Shown: positions 1 to 7,980 of the stretch, piece by piece
How positions within the stretch are numbered: position 1 is the first letter of the stretch
Layout: each line of letters opens with the position of its first letter
Virus record (IMG/VR): IMGVR_UViG_3300028419_000010
Coordinates: 1 to 37,211 of that record
DNA: 37,211 nucleotides
Strand: one strand, 5' to 3'
Source of the DNA: a virus
The notes under the pieces: generated by a model
What the model was told of the DNA's origin: nothing
Database searches by the model: none
What the model saw: only the letters and a program-made list of their open reading frames with translations
Made by a program: the position numbers and the translations under genes

Positions 1-16
1 TAAAATATTAAGATAA

Positions 17-2425
17 ATGAAAATACAAACAAATACCGATAGTTCTTTCCCTAACCAGGTTGTTAGCGACGAAGTAAAAGCTAGTTACGATTACGGCTTG
101 CAAGTCTCTAGAGCTATTGAACAAGAGTGGTTCAATCAAGGAAGAGGTAATGGTAATAGATACTTAAATAATTGGAATAGCTTTCACTCATTACGGTTAT
201 ACGCAAGAGGAGAGCAATCAATACAAAAGTACAAAGATGAGTTGTCTATAAATGGCGATTTATCTTATCTTAATTTAGACTGGAAGCCAATACCAGTTAT
301 ATCAAAATTTGTTGATATTGTTGTAAACGGTATGTCAAATAAATCGTATGATATAAATGCGTTTGCTCAAGATCCATTTTCTGTAAAAAGCAGAACGGAT
401 TATGCAGCAGCTGTTGAAAAAGATATGAATACCAAAAAAGCTTTGTTAAATATAAAGCAAAACTTAGGTATGGACTTTTCAACAACAGGAGATTTAGAAA
501 GCTTACCTGAAAACAGAGAAGAATTAGATATACATTTACAAATGACTCCTAAGCAAAACGTAGAGATTGCGGAAGAAGAAGTTATAAATAATGTATTAGC
601 TTTTAATAAATATGAGCAAACAAAAAAACGATTAGCTCATGATTTAACTACTATAGGTATTGGAGCTGTTAAAACATCATTTAACAAGGCTGAAGGTATA
701 GTTACTGATTATGTTGACCCTGCTAATATGATATACTCATATACAGAAGATCCAAACTTTGAAGACATATATTATGTGGGTGAAGTAAAATCTATATCAT
801 TAGCGGAACTTAAAAAACAATTCCCGTCATTATCAGCATCAGAATTAGAAAAGATACAGGATATGCCTGGTAATTCTCAGTATGTAACTAACTGGGGTAA
901 CTACGATGCTAATACAATTCAAGTTTTATACTTTGAATACAAAACATATTCAGATCAAGTATTTAAAATAAAGAAAACAGATCAAGGATTAGAAAAGACG
1001 TTAGAAAAACCTGACACATTTAATCCTCCAGCTAATGATAACTTTGAAAGAATATCTAGAACAATAGAGGTGTTGTATTCAGGTGCAAAAGTATTGGGTA
1101 CAAATATTATGTTAGACTGGAAGCTAGCAGAGAATATGACAAGACCTACAGCTGATACTACAAAAGTAATGATGAATTACTGTATATCGGCACCTAGAAT
1201 GTACAAAGGACGCATAGAATCTATAGTTAGTAAGATCACTAGCTTTGCTGATATGATTCAAATAACGCATCTTAAATTACAACAAGTAATGTCTAGAATA
1301 GTACCAGACGGTGTGTTCTTAGATATGGATGGGTTAGCTGAAGTTGATTTAGGTAACGGTACAACATACAATCCAGCTGAAGCATTAAACATGTACTTCC
1401 AAACAGGTTCTGTTGTAGGTAGATCACTTACACAAGACGGTGAATTGAATAGAGGTAAAGTACCTGTACAAGAATTATCATCTTCAAGTGGTCAAGCAAA
1501 AATACAAAGTTTAATTGGTACATACCAGTATTACTTACAAATGATAAGAGATGTTACTGGATTAAATGAAGCTAGAGACGGTAGTGCTCCAAGTAAAGAT
1601 TCATTGGTAGGTTTACAGAAAATGGCGGCTAACGCTTCTAATATTGCAACTAAACACGTATTAGATTCTTTACTTTACTTAACTGTTAGAACTTGCGAAA
1701 ATATAAGTTTAAAAGTAGCCGACGTTATTGAAAATCCTTTAACAGAAAATGCTTTAACAAACGCTATAAGCACGTTCAATACAAAAACTCTTGAAGAGTT
1801 AATGAATTTACAGCTGCATGACTTTGGTATTTATTTAGAACTTGAACCAGAAGAAGAAGAAAAAGCTTTGTTAGAGCAAAACATACAAGTAGCTTTACAA
1901 ACACAAGCAATAGCTTTGTCTGATGCAATTGATATTAGACAAATAAAAAATATAAAGTTAGCCAATCAATTCTTGAAGCTTAGACAAAAACAAAAAATAA
2001 AAAGAGAGCAAGAACAACAACAAGCTAACATTCAGGCACAAGCGCAAGCAAATGCTGAAGCATCTGAAAAAGCTGCAATGGCTGAGGTGCAAAAACAACA
2101 AGCACTTACTCAAGAGAAGGTAAGTATAGAACAAGCGAAGTCACAGTTTGAAATACAAAGAATGCAAACTGAAGCTCAAATAAAAAGAGAGTTAATGGCT
2201 GAAGAGTTCAACTTCAATATGCAGCTAGCTCAAGTAAGAGCAAATGCAGAAGGAAGTAAAGAAAAAGAAATTGAAGATAGAAAAGATAAAAGAATAAAAA
2301 TGCAGGGATCTCAGCAGTCTGAGTTAATACAACAAAGGCAAACAGAGGGATTACCTAAAAACTTTGAATCATCAGGAAACGATGTGCTAGGTGGATTCGG
2401 AATAGAAGAGTTCGGTCCTAGCTAA
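17..2425 (+). CDS. Portal protein
   Basis: 802-aa protein, first of the virion genes and directly upstream of a scaffold and the major capsid gene, the usual place of the portal, the dodecameric ring through which DNA is packaged and ejected. The N-terminal two thirds look like the portal fold of podoviruses and crAss-like phages: a long helical clip/stem region, and a stretch near residues 500-560 (MIRDVTGLNEARDGS) typical of portals. The last ~150 residues (about 650-800) are very rich in Gln, Ala, Glu and Lys and should form a long coiled coil, like the barrel extension of podoviral portals. The leader is A/T-rich with no Shine-Dalgarno. The terminase large subunit is expected just upstream, outside the window. 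Assignment rests on order, size and sequence character. Confidence 0.85.
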   Translation: MKIQTNTDSSFPNQVVSDEVKASYDYGLQVSRAIEQEWFNQGRGNGNRYLNNWNSFHSLRLYARGEQSIQKYKDELSINGDLSYLNLDWKPIPVISKFVDIVVNGMSNKSYDINAFAQDPFSVKSRTDYAAAVEKDMNTKKALLNIKQNLGMDFSTTGDLESLPENREELDIHLQMTPKQNVEIAEEEVINNVLAFNKYEQTKKRLAHDLTTIGIGAVKTSFNKAEGIVTDYVDPANMIYSYTEDPNFEDIYYVGEVKSISLAELKKQFPSLSASELEKIQDMPGNSQYVTNWGNYDANTIQVLYFEYKTYSDQVFKIKKTDQGLEKTLEKPDTFNPPANDNFERISRTIEVLYSGAKVLGTNIMLDWKLAENMTRPTADTTKVMMNYCISAPRMYKGRIESIVSKITSFADMIQITHLKLQQVMSRIVPDGVFLDMDGLAEVDLGNGTTYNPAEALNMYFQTGSVVGRSLTQDGELNRGKVPVQELSSSSGQAKIQSLIGTYQYYLQMIRDVTGLNEARDGSAPSKDSLVGLQKMAANASNIATKHVLDSLLYLTVRTCENISLKVADVIENPLTENALTNAISTFNTKTLEELMNLQLHDFGIYLELEPEEEEKALLEQNIQVALQTQAIALSDAIDIRQIKNIKLANQFLKLRQKQKIKREQEQQQANIQAQAQANAEASEKAAMAEVQKQQALTQEKVSIEQAKSQFEIQRMQTEAQIKRELMAEEFNFNMQLAQVRANAEGSKEKEIEDRKDKRIKMQGSQQSELIQQRQTEGLPKNFESSGNDVLGGFGIEEFGPS

Positions 2426-2452
2426 TAAACAATTATTTAATTATATTATATT

Positions 2453-3580
2453 ATGTCAGAAGTAAAACAAGAAGGGGATTTTAAAATCAAATCCAAGAAA
2501 ACAAGTCCTAAGCAATTAGGCAATCAATCTAACGAGCCTATAAAGGTTAACATAGATGAAGTAAAAGAACCAGTAGCTGAAGAAGTTGCTAAGGTAGTAA
2601 TACCAGAGGTCAAAGAAGACGTAGTTGAGGAACCTGTCGTAGTCGTTAACGATACACCGGACGATACTGCACAAGATGGTATTATAGAAATTGTAGACGA
2701 AGAACCCGTTCAAGAGCCTGAAAAAGTTATTGAACAACAACCTCAACCAGTAGCTGAACAAAGAGCGCTACCGGAAAACATAGATAAGCTTGTTACTTTT
2801 ATGGAAGAAACAGGGGGATCAGTGGAAGACTACGTTAGATTAAACGCAGACTACTCAAGTGTCGATGATAAAACGCTATTAAAAGAATATTACAAACAAA
2901 CAAAACCTTATCTAGAATCAGATGACGTTAGCCTACTATTAGAAGACTACGATTATGATGAGGACATAGATGAGGAAAGAGATATACGCAAAAAGAAAAT
3001 TGCGTTTAAAGAAGAAGTTGGAAAAGCTAAAAGCTTTTTGGAAAAAACCAAGAGTAAATATTACGACGAAATCAAGTTGAGACCCGGCGTTACTCAGGAA
3101 CAACAAAAAGCAACAGAGTTTTTCAACCGATATCAAGAAGATCAGAAGATAGCTGAGCAACAGCATTCGGACTTTAAATCAAAAACAAATGATTACTTTA
3201 CTAATGAATTCAAAGGTTTTGACTTCAATGTAGGTAAAAAGAAGTTTAGATATGGTTTACAAGATCCTAATAAAGTTGCAGAGAACCAATCAAGCATTAA
3301 CAATTTCGTAGGAAAGTTTCTTGACGAAAGCGGTAATATAAAAGACACGAAAGGTTATCACAAAGCTATTTATATCGCTTCAAATGCTGACAAGATTATT
3401 AATCATTTTTATGAACAAGGAAGAACAGATGCTACTAAAGAAATAGTTAGCAATTCTAAAAATCCAAGTACAGAGCCAAGGCAAACTAGCTCTAGTGAGT
3501 TTGTAAACGGAATAAAAGTTAAGTCAATAAGCGGTTATGATTCTTCTAAACTTAGAATTAAAACAAAAAAATTTAACTAA
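2453..3580 (+). CDS. Putative capsid scaffolding protein
   Basis: 375-aa protein between portal and major capsid genes. Residues ~35-110 are extremely acidic and Val/Pro-rich, with repeated EEV, EEP and EPV runs, and are probably disordered. Residues ~165-240 are charged and likely helical. The C-terminus is basic (ends KTKKFN). An acidic, helical protein with a basic tail in this position is typical of podoviral scaffolds, which bind the capsid protein through the basic end and leave the prohead before packaging. No protease motif was seen, so self-cleavage is not suggested. Its leader ends TTATATTATATTATG, almost the same as that of the 280-aa gene at 5161. Function is inferred from position and composition. 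Confidence 0.65.
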   Translation: MSEVKQEGDFKIKSKKTSPKQLGNQSNEPIKVNIDEVKEPVAEEVAKVVIPEVKEDVVEEPVVVVNDTPDDTAQDGIIEIVDEEPVQEPEKVIEQQPQPVAEQRALPENIDKLVTFMEETGGSVEDYVRLNADYSSVDDKTLLKEYYKQTKPYLESDDVSLLLEDYDYDEDIDEERDIRKKKIAFKEEVGKAKSFLEKTKSKYYDEIKLRPGVTQEQQKATEFFNRYQEDQKIAEQQHSDFKSKTNDYFTNEFKGFDFNVGKKKFRYGLQDPNKVAENQSSINNFVGKFLDESGNIKDTKGYHKAIYIASNADKIINHFYEQGRTDATKEIVSNSKNPSTEPRQTSSSEFVNGIKVKSISGYDSSKLRIKTKKFN

Positions 3581-3595
3581 AAAAATTAAAAAATT

Positions 3596-5074
3596 ATGGC
3601 AAATGTAAGCCCAGCGTTTGGAAGCTTAATCCCAACGCAAAAAAAGCAAGCCTTAGAAGGCAATTATTTAAACTTTACCGATGGTACGAATGATTTCGCA
3701 CAACAGTACTTACCAGAAATCTATGAAGCTGAAGTAGAGCGTTATGGAAACAGAACCTTAGGTGGTTTCTTAAGAATGGTAGGAGCTGAAATGCCAATGA
3801 CTTCTGATCAAGTAGTATGGTCTGAGCAAAATAGATTACACATTTCATACGAGAATGTAATAGCAACTGCAGCTGGAGCTGTTGGAGCTAAAGTATCTAC
3901 TTTAACTATTCCTGTTGGTGGATCTGGAGCAACTCTTATTGAGAATGTTGTATCTCCTGGTTCTACAATCGTAGTAATGAATCCAGCAACTGGAGCAGAA
4001 TTAAACTGTTACGTTGTTGCTTCTGGAGCTACTCCTGGAAGTGCATTAGGCGCTGGTGTATTAACTGTTGCTCCTTATTCGCAAGAAGCTTTAGATGGAA
4101 CTGGAGCTGGAGCTGCTGAAGTAGATTTAGTAACTGGTGGACCAAACCTTAAAATCTTTGTATACGGATCTGAGTACGGAAAAGGAACTGGAGATGCTAA
4201 CAGAATTTCTGTAACGCCTTCTTTCACTCAATACTCTAACTCTCCTATTATCATTAAAGACAAGTATGCTATCAACGGATCTGACACTGCTCAGATTGGA
4301 TGGGTTGAAGTAGCTACTGAGTCTGGTCAGGGAGGTTTCTTATGGTACTTAAAAGCTGAATCTGAAACAAGATTACGTTTTGAAGACTACCTAGAAATGT
4401 CTATGGTAGAAGGTGAATTAAAATCTGGAAGTTCAACTACAACTGCTAAAGGTACTGAAGGTCTTTTTGCTGCTGTTAAAAGCCGTGGAAATGTATTAGT
4501 AGACTTTACTGCAGCAACTGGTTTAGCTCAGTTTGATTCAATTCTTAAAAACTTAGATACTCAAGGAGCTATCGAAGAAAACATGTTATTCTTAAATAGA
4601 GAAACTTCTCTAGACTTTGATGATATGTTAGCTGGAGTTGGACAACAAGCTGGAACAGCTGCTTACAACGGCGGTAGTTCTTTTGGTGTATTCGAAAATT
4701 CTGAAGAAATGGCATTGAACTTAGGTTTCTCTGGATTCAGAAGAGGTTCTTATGACTTCTACAAGACTGACTGGAAATACTTAAACGATGCTTCTACTCG
4801 TGGAGGTGTTGCTGATGCTGGAATCGAAGGAGTATTAGTACCTGCTGGAACTTCTACAGTTTACGATCAAATATTAGGAACTAACATCAGAAGACCTTTC
4901 TTACACGTAAGATATAGAGCTTCTCAAGCTGATGATAGAAGAATGAAAAACTGGATCACTGGATCTGTAGGTGGCGCTGCTACTTCTGATTTAGATGCTA
5001 TGGAGGTTCACTTCTTATCTGAAAGATGTTTAGTGACTCAAGCGGCTAACAACTTTGTGTTATTCACAGACTAG
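3596..5074 (+). CDS. Major capsid protein
   Basis: 492-aa protein directly after the scaffold. Size, position and composition fit an HK97-fold major capsid protein of the kind in Bacteroidota podoviruses and crAss-like phages. Residues ~8-65 carry an N-terminal arm (LIPTQKKQALEGNYLNF). Residues ~95-190 are a Gly/Ala/Thr-rich beta region that could be an inserted surface domain. The C-terminal half has the helix-rich core. Codon choice differs visibly from the neighbours: GGA for Gly and TCT for Ser dominate, while flanking genes favour GGT and AGT. This is consistent with selection for high expression. The gene is followed by a strong RNA hairpin (5091-5131) that may set the level of downstream transcript. 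Confidence 0.85.
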   Translation: MANVSPAFGSLIPTQKKQALEGNYLNFTDGTNDFAQQYLPEIYEAEVERYGNRTLGGFLRMVGAEMPMTSDQVVWSEQNRLHISYENVIATAAGAVGAKVSTLTIPVGGSGATLIENVVSPGSTIVVMNPATGAELNCYVVASGATPGSALGAGVLTVAPYSQEALDGTGAGAAEVDLVTGGPNLKIFVYGSEYGKGTGDANRISVTPSFTQYSNSPIIIKDKYAINGSDTAQIGWVEVATESGQGGFLWYLKAESETRLRFEDYLEMSMVEGELKSGSSTTTAKGTEGLFAAVKSRGNVLVDFTAATGLAQFDSILKNLDTQGAIEENMLFLNRETSLDFDDMLAGVGQQAGTAAYNGGSSFGVFENSEEMALNLGFSGFRRGSYDFYKTDWKYLNDASTRGGVADAGIEGVLVPAGTSTVYDQILGTNIRRPFLHVRYRASQADDRRMKNWITGSVGGAATSDLDAMEVHFLSERCLVTQAANNFVLFTD

Positions 5075-5090
5075 TACCGATTAAATTAAT

Positions 5091-5131
5091 GTAGTAGTTA
5101 CCCTTGTTGAACTGACAGGGGTAATTATTAC
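5091..5131 (+). terminator. Strong hairpin after the capsid gene (possible attenuator/terminator)
   Basis: Bases 5091-5107 pair with 5115-5131 to give a 17-bp stem around loop TGAACTG. Three pairs are G-U (94/128, 97/125, 104/118), which pair in + strand RNA but would be A-C mismatches in the opposite transcript. The following bases are U-rich (TCTTATT) but not a clean U-run, so it may be a partial terminator, a processing site or a 3' stabiliser of capsid mRNA. Confidence 0.6.
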
Positions 5132-5160
5132 TCTTATTAAAAATTTTATTATATTATATT

Positions 5161-6003
5161 ATGGCAGCAAATGCAAAAAAGCCTACAGCTAAAAAGCCTG
5201 TAGCAAATAAAGAAATAGTACAAGAGCAAGAAGTAATGACTGCTCCAAAAAAACAAGAACCAGCAAAACCAAGTTGGGAAATAAAAGATAGAATGTATAT
5301 AGTTATAGGTCAAGCGCCTTTAACTCTTACAATTTCATCAAAACATACATCAAGACATCCTTTGTTATATTTTGATAAAGAAAAAGGTATTCAAAGAGAG
5401 ATTAGGTATGCAACCAATCAAAACTCTCCTTTTATAGATGAACAAAACGGTCAAGCAACATTAGGGCATATAATGTTTAAAGACGGCGTTTTATATGTTA
5501 AAAAGGAACAACAAAACTTACAAAAATTACTATCTTTATATCATCCATTATTAGGTAATAAATACTACGAGCATAATCCAGTAGCTATAGCCGAAGATGA
5601 ATTAGAAGATTTAGAAGTTCAAATAGATGCAATGATGGCTGCGAGAACTATGGATGTTGATGATGCTGAAGCAATACTTCGCGTTGAGTTAGGGTCTAAA
5701 GTTTCAACCATGACAACTAAAGAACTAAAGAGAGATCTATTATTGTTTGCTAAAAGACAACCAGATTTATTTATGGAATTAGCAAATGACGATAATGTAC
5801 AATTAAGAAACATAGCTATAAAAGCTTCCGAAATGGGTATCATTAAATTGTCACAAGATCAAAGAACATTTACTTGGGGATCAAACGGTAGAAAGTTAAT
5901 GACTGTACCTTTTGATGAAAATCCCTACTCTGCAATGGCAGCTTACTTTAAAACCGACGAAGGTGTAGAAGTTTACAGGTCAGTAGAGAAAAACTTGGAA
6001 TAA
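5161..6003 (+). CDS. Structural-module protein of unknown function (280 aa)
   Basis: 280-aa protein between the major capsid and the first connector-type gene. I do not recognise a named domain. Residues 1-40 are a Lys/Pro/Ala-rich low-complexity arm (KKPTAKKPVANK). Residues ~45-125 look beta-rich and would suit a small folded domain, and residues ~140-235 are helical and acidic. It ends in an aromatic-rich segment (TFTWGSNGRKL). Position suggests a head decoration, head-completion or assembly factor. The gene stands alone between two strong RNA hairpins (5091-5131 and 6014-6052), unlike the close-packed genes on either side, which suggests its mRNA level or stability is set separately. The role is inferred only from context. 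Confidence 0.6.
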   Translation: MAANAKKPTAKKPVANKEIVQEQEVMTAPKKQEPAKPSWEIKDRMYIVIGQAPLTLTISSKHTSRHPLLYFDKEKGIQREIRYATNQNSPFIDEQNGQATLGHIMFKDGVLYVKKEQQNLQKLLSLYHPLLGNKYYEHNPVAIAEDELEDLEVQIDAMMAARTMDVDDAEAILRVELGSKVSTMTTKELKRDLLLFAKRQPDLFMELANDDNVQLRNIAIKASEMGIIKLSQDQRTFTWGSNGRKLMTVPFDENPYSAMAAYFKTDEGVEVYRSVEKNLE

Positions 6004-6013
6004 CATGTAATAT

Positions 6014-6052
6014 TAATATTAGCTGGTCACTTAACGTGGCTGGCTGGTATTA
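6014..6052 (+). other. Long wobble-rich RNA hairpin
   Basis: Bases 6014-6030 pair with 6036-6052 as an uninterrupted 17-bp RNA stem with loop TTAAC. Five pairs are G-U (19/47, 20/46, 24/42, 25/41, 27/39), so the structure is complete only in + strand RNA. It is followed by an A-rich, not U-rich, stretch, so it is not a standard terminator. A processing or mRNA-stabilising element is more likely. Confidence 0.55.
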
Positions 6053-6069
6053 TAATAAAAAAATAAATA

Positions 6070-6765
6070 ATGGCTATAAATGTAGATTTAGTTTATAAAA
6101 CTGTCTTATTAATACTTAACCAACAGCAAAGAGGTTATATAACTCCAGACGAGTTTAATAAAGTAGGTAATCAAGTTCAGCAAGGTATATTTGAAAAATA
6201 TATGAGTGATCTGAATCAACAGTTACGTATACCTGAAAATGACAACGAGTATGCTAACAGAGTTAAAAACCTAGAAGAAAAACTAGATATATTTAAAACA
6301 ATAGCTACACCCACATTTACAACAGATCACTTCACAACCGCTTCATTGCCAAACTTTTATAGGCTAGGTACTGTAATTTATAACGATACTATTGAAGCTC
6401 AAATGGTGGAAAGAAACGAATGGTACAAAATAAAAAAAGCACCATTACTTGCACCAACTAAAAAACAACCTGTATTTTTATACGAAGACACCAAGATAAG
6501 TGTATACCCAACAAGTATAACATCTGATATTCAAGTATCTTACTTGAAACAACCTGCAATGATAAATTGGGGATATTCAGTTGGTAGCTTGGGGCAATAT
6601 ATCTACGACGCTAGTTCTTCAGTAAACTTTGAACTACATCCATCTGAGCAAGTCGATGTTGTTACAGGTATATTATTATACTCAGGTGTTATAATACAAG
6701 ATCCTACTATAATACAAGTAGCAGCTCAAAAAATACAACAAGAAGACATAAACGAAAAATCTTAA
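6070..6765 (+). CDS. Putative head-tail connector/ring protein (231 aa)
   Basis: 231-aa protein, first of two consecutive neck-type genes between the capsid module and the nozzle gene. The N-terminus (residues ~1-75) is helical, with TPDEFN and QQGIFEKYM like helix-bundle adaptor proteins. The middle and C-terminus alternate beta strands and helices, with an EDTKISVYP segment near 140-150. By order it should be a ring or adaptor protein between portal and tail, as in P22-like and crAss-like phages. The next gene starts six bases after its stop, so the two are very likely co-translated. No catalytic motif is visible. The virion-protein assignment is fairly safe; the exact ring position is not. 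Confidence 0.6.
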   Translation: MAINVDLVYKTVLLILNQQQRGYITPDEFNKVGNQVQQGIFEKYMSDLNQQLRIPENDNEYANRVKNLEEKLDIFKTIATPTFTTDHFTTASLPNFYRLGTVIYNDTIEAQMVERNEWYKIKKAPLLAPTKKQPVFLYEDTKISVYPTSITSDIQVSYLKQPAMINWGYSVGSLGQYIYDASSSVNFELHPSEQVDVVTGILLYSGVIIQDPTIIQVAAQKIQQEDINEKS

Positions 6766-6771
6766 TAATAC

Positions 6772-7974
6772 ATGGGCTTAATTACAGAAAATAATCAGCA
6801 ATATTACGCAGGTGTACAAAAGTTCTTATCTGCAGCTGGTGCTGGACAAGCCTTCACAACTACATTTGATACTGAACTAGTATTAGGTAGTTATGATCCT
6901 CTTCAGCCAACCTATGCTTTAAACAACTTTAAGTTATACACCGCAAACGCCGGTGTTTTAACATATACAGAATACACTTCAGCTTACACTGTTTCAGGTA
7001 ATACAATAACATTTACAGGTAATTTAGCAGCTAATACAAGTATTGTTGTTCAATTAAAAATATTAAGCGGTGGTGAATACGGAAACAGAGATGCTTATGG
7101 TAATACTGTTGAAGAAAATTACGGTAGTTACAGTTACATATCTTTAGAGGATGTAATAAATAACTTTCAAATAGCTTATGTCGGAACAGGTAAATTAATA
7201 CCTAGTTGTAAAAGAACTGATATAATATTCCACGCTAAACGTGGAATGCAGGAATTTAGCTATGATACATTAAAAAGTATAAAGTCACAAGAATTAAATA
7301 TACCCCCTGAATTAAGTGTTGTGATACCACAGGATTATGTAAACTATACTAAGGTATCTTGGATAGATCAATTAGGTGTTAAAAGACCTATATACCCTGC
7401 AAACAATTTAACTACAAACCCATTTGAAAATCCTATACAAGATTCTAAAGGTGTACCAACGCAAGATAACTTTGGCAACAACGTTGAGGGAACATCGATA
7501 ACAGAAGAAAGATGGCGAACAGCAGATGATACTTTGATAAATCAAGATAATGTAGAAGATTTATATAACGAAGGATATGACAATTGGGGATGGGATGAAC
7601 AGCTTTTAGGTCAAAACTACGGATTAGATCCTCAGTATGCTCAAGTAAACGGATGGTTTACTATAAACCACAGAGAAGGCAAGATGTCTTTCTCAAGTAA
7701 TTTAGCTGGTGCACTTATAGTTTTAGAGTATATATCTGACGGATTAGCTTACGATATGGACACTCAAGTTCCTAAGTTAGCGGAAGAGGCTCTATATGCT
7801 CATATAAGCCACGCTATCGTAGCTTCTAGAATAAACCAACCTGAATATATAGTTAGAAGATTAAAGCAAGAGAGAAGCGCTAAATTAAGAAATGCTAAAT
7901 TAAGATTATCAAATATAAAACTTGATGAAATAGTTCAAGTAATGAGAGGTAAATCTAAATGGATAAAACACTAG
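6772..7974 (+). CDS. Putative head-tail connector / tail adaptor protein (400 aa)
   Basis: 400-aa protein. Residues 1-110 are a Gly/Thr-rich beta region (Ig- or fibre-like) that looks added in front of the conserved part. Residues ~115-330 hold the recognisable core: a helix (YISLEDVINNFQIAYVG), a conserved FHAKRGMQEFSYD stretch, then IPPELSVVIPQDYVNYTKVSW. This order resembles the gp4-like head-completion/adaptor proteins of podoviruses in marine Bacteroidota phages. The C-terminal ~70 residues are basic and helical (RRLKQERSAKLRNAKLRL). The gene is six bases from its neighbours on both sides. It probably sits at the portal-tail junction. This is family resemblance, not a measured match. Confidence 0.6.
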   Translation: MGLITENNQQYYAGVQKFLSAAGAGQAFTTTFDTELVLGSYDPLQPTYALNNFKLYTANAGVLTYTEYTSAYTVSGNTITFTGNLAANTSIVVQLKILSGGEYGNRDAYGNTVEENYGSYSYISLEDVINNFQIAYVGTGKLIPSCKRTDIIFHAKRGMQEFSYDTLKSIKSQELNIPPELSVVIPQDYVNYTKVSWIDQLGVKRPIYPANNLTTNPFENPIQDSKGVPTQDNFGNNVEGTSITEERWRTADDTLINQDNVEDLYNEGYDNWGWDEQLLGQNYGLDPQYAQVNGWFTINHREGKMSFSSNLAGALIVLEYISDGLAYDMDTQVPKLAEEALYAHISHAIVASRINQPEYIVRRLKQERSAKLRNAKLRLSNIKLDEIVQVMRGKSKWIKH

Positions 7975-7980
7975 AATTAA

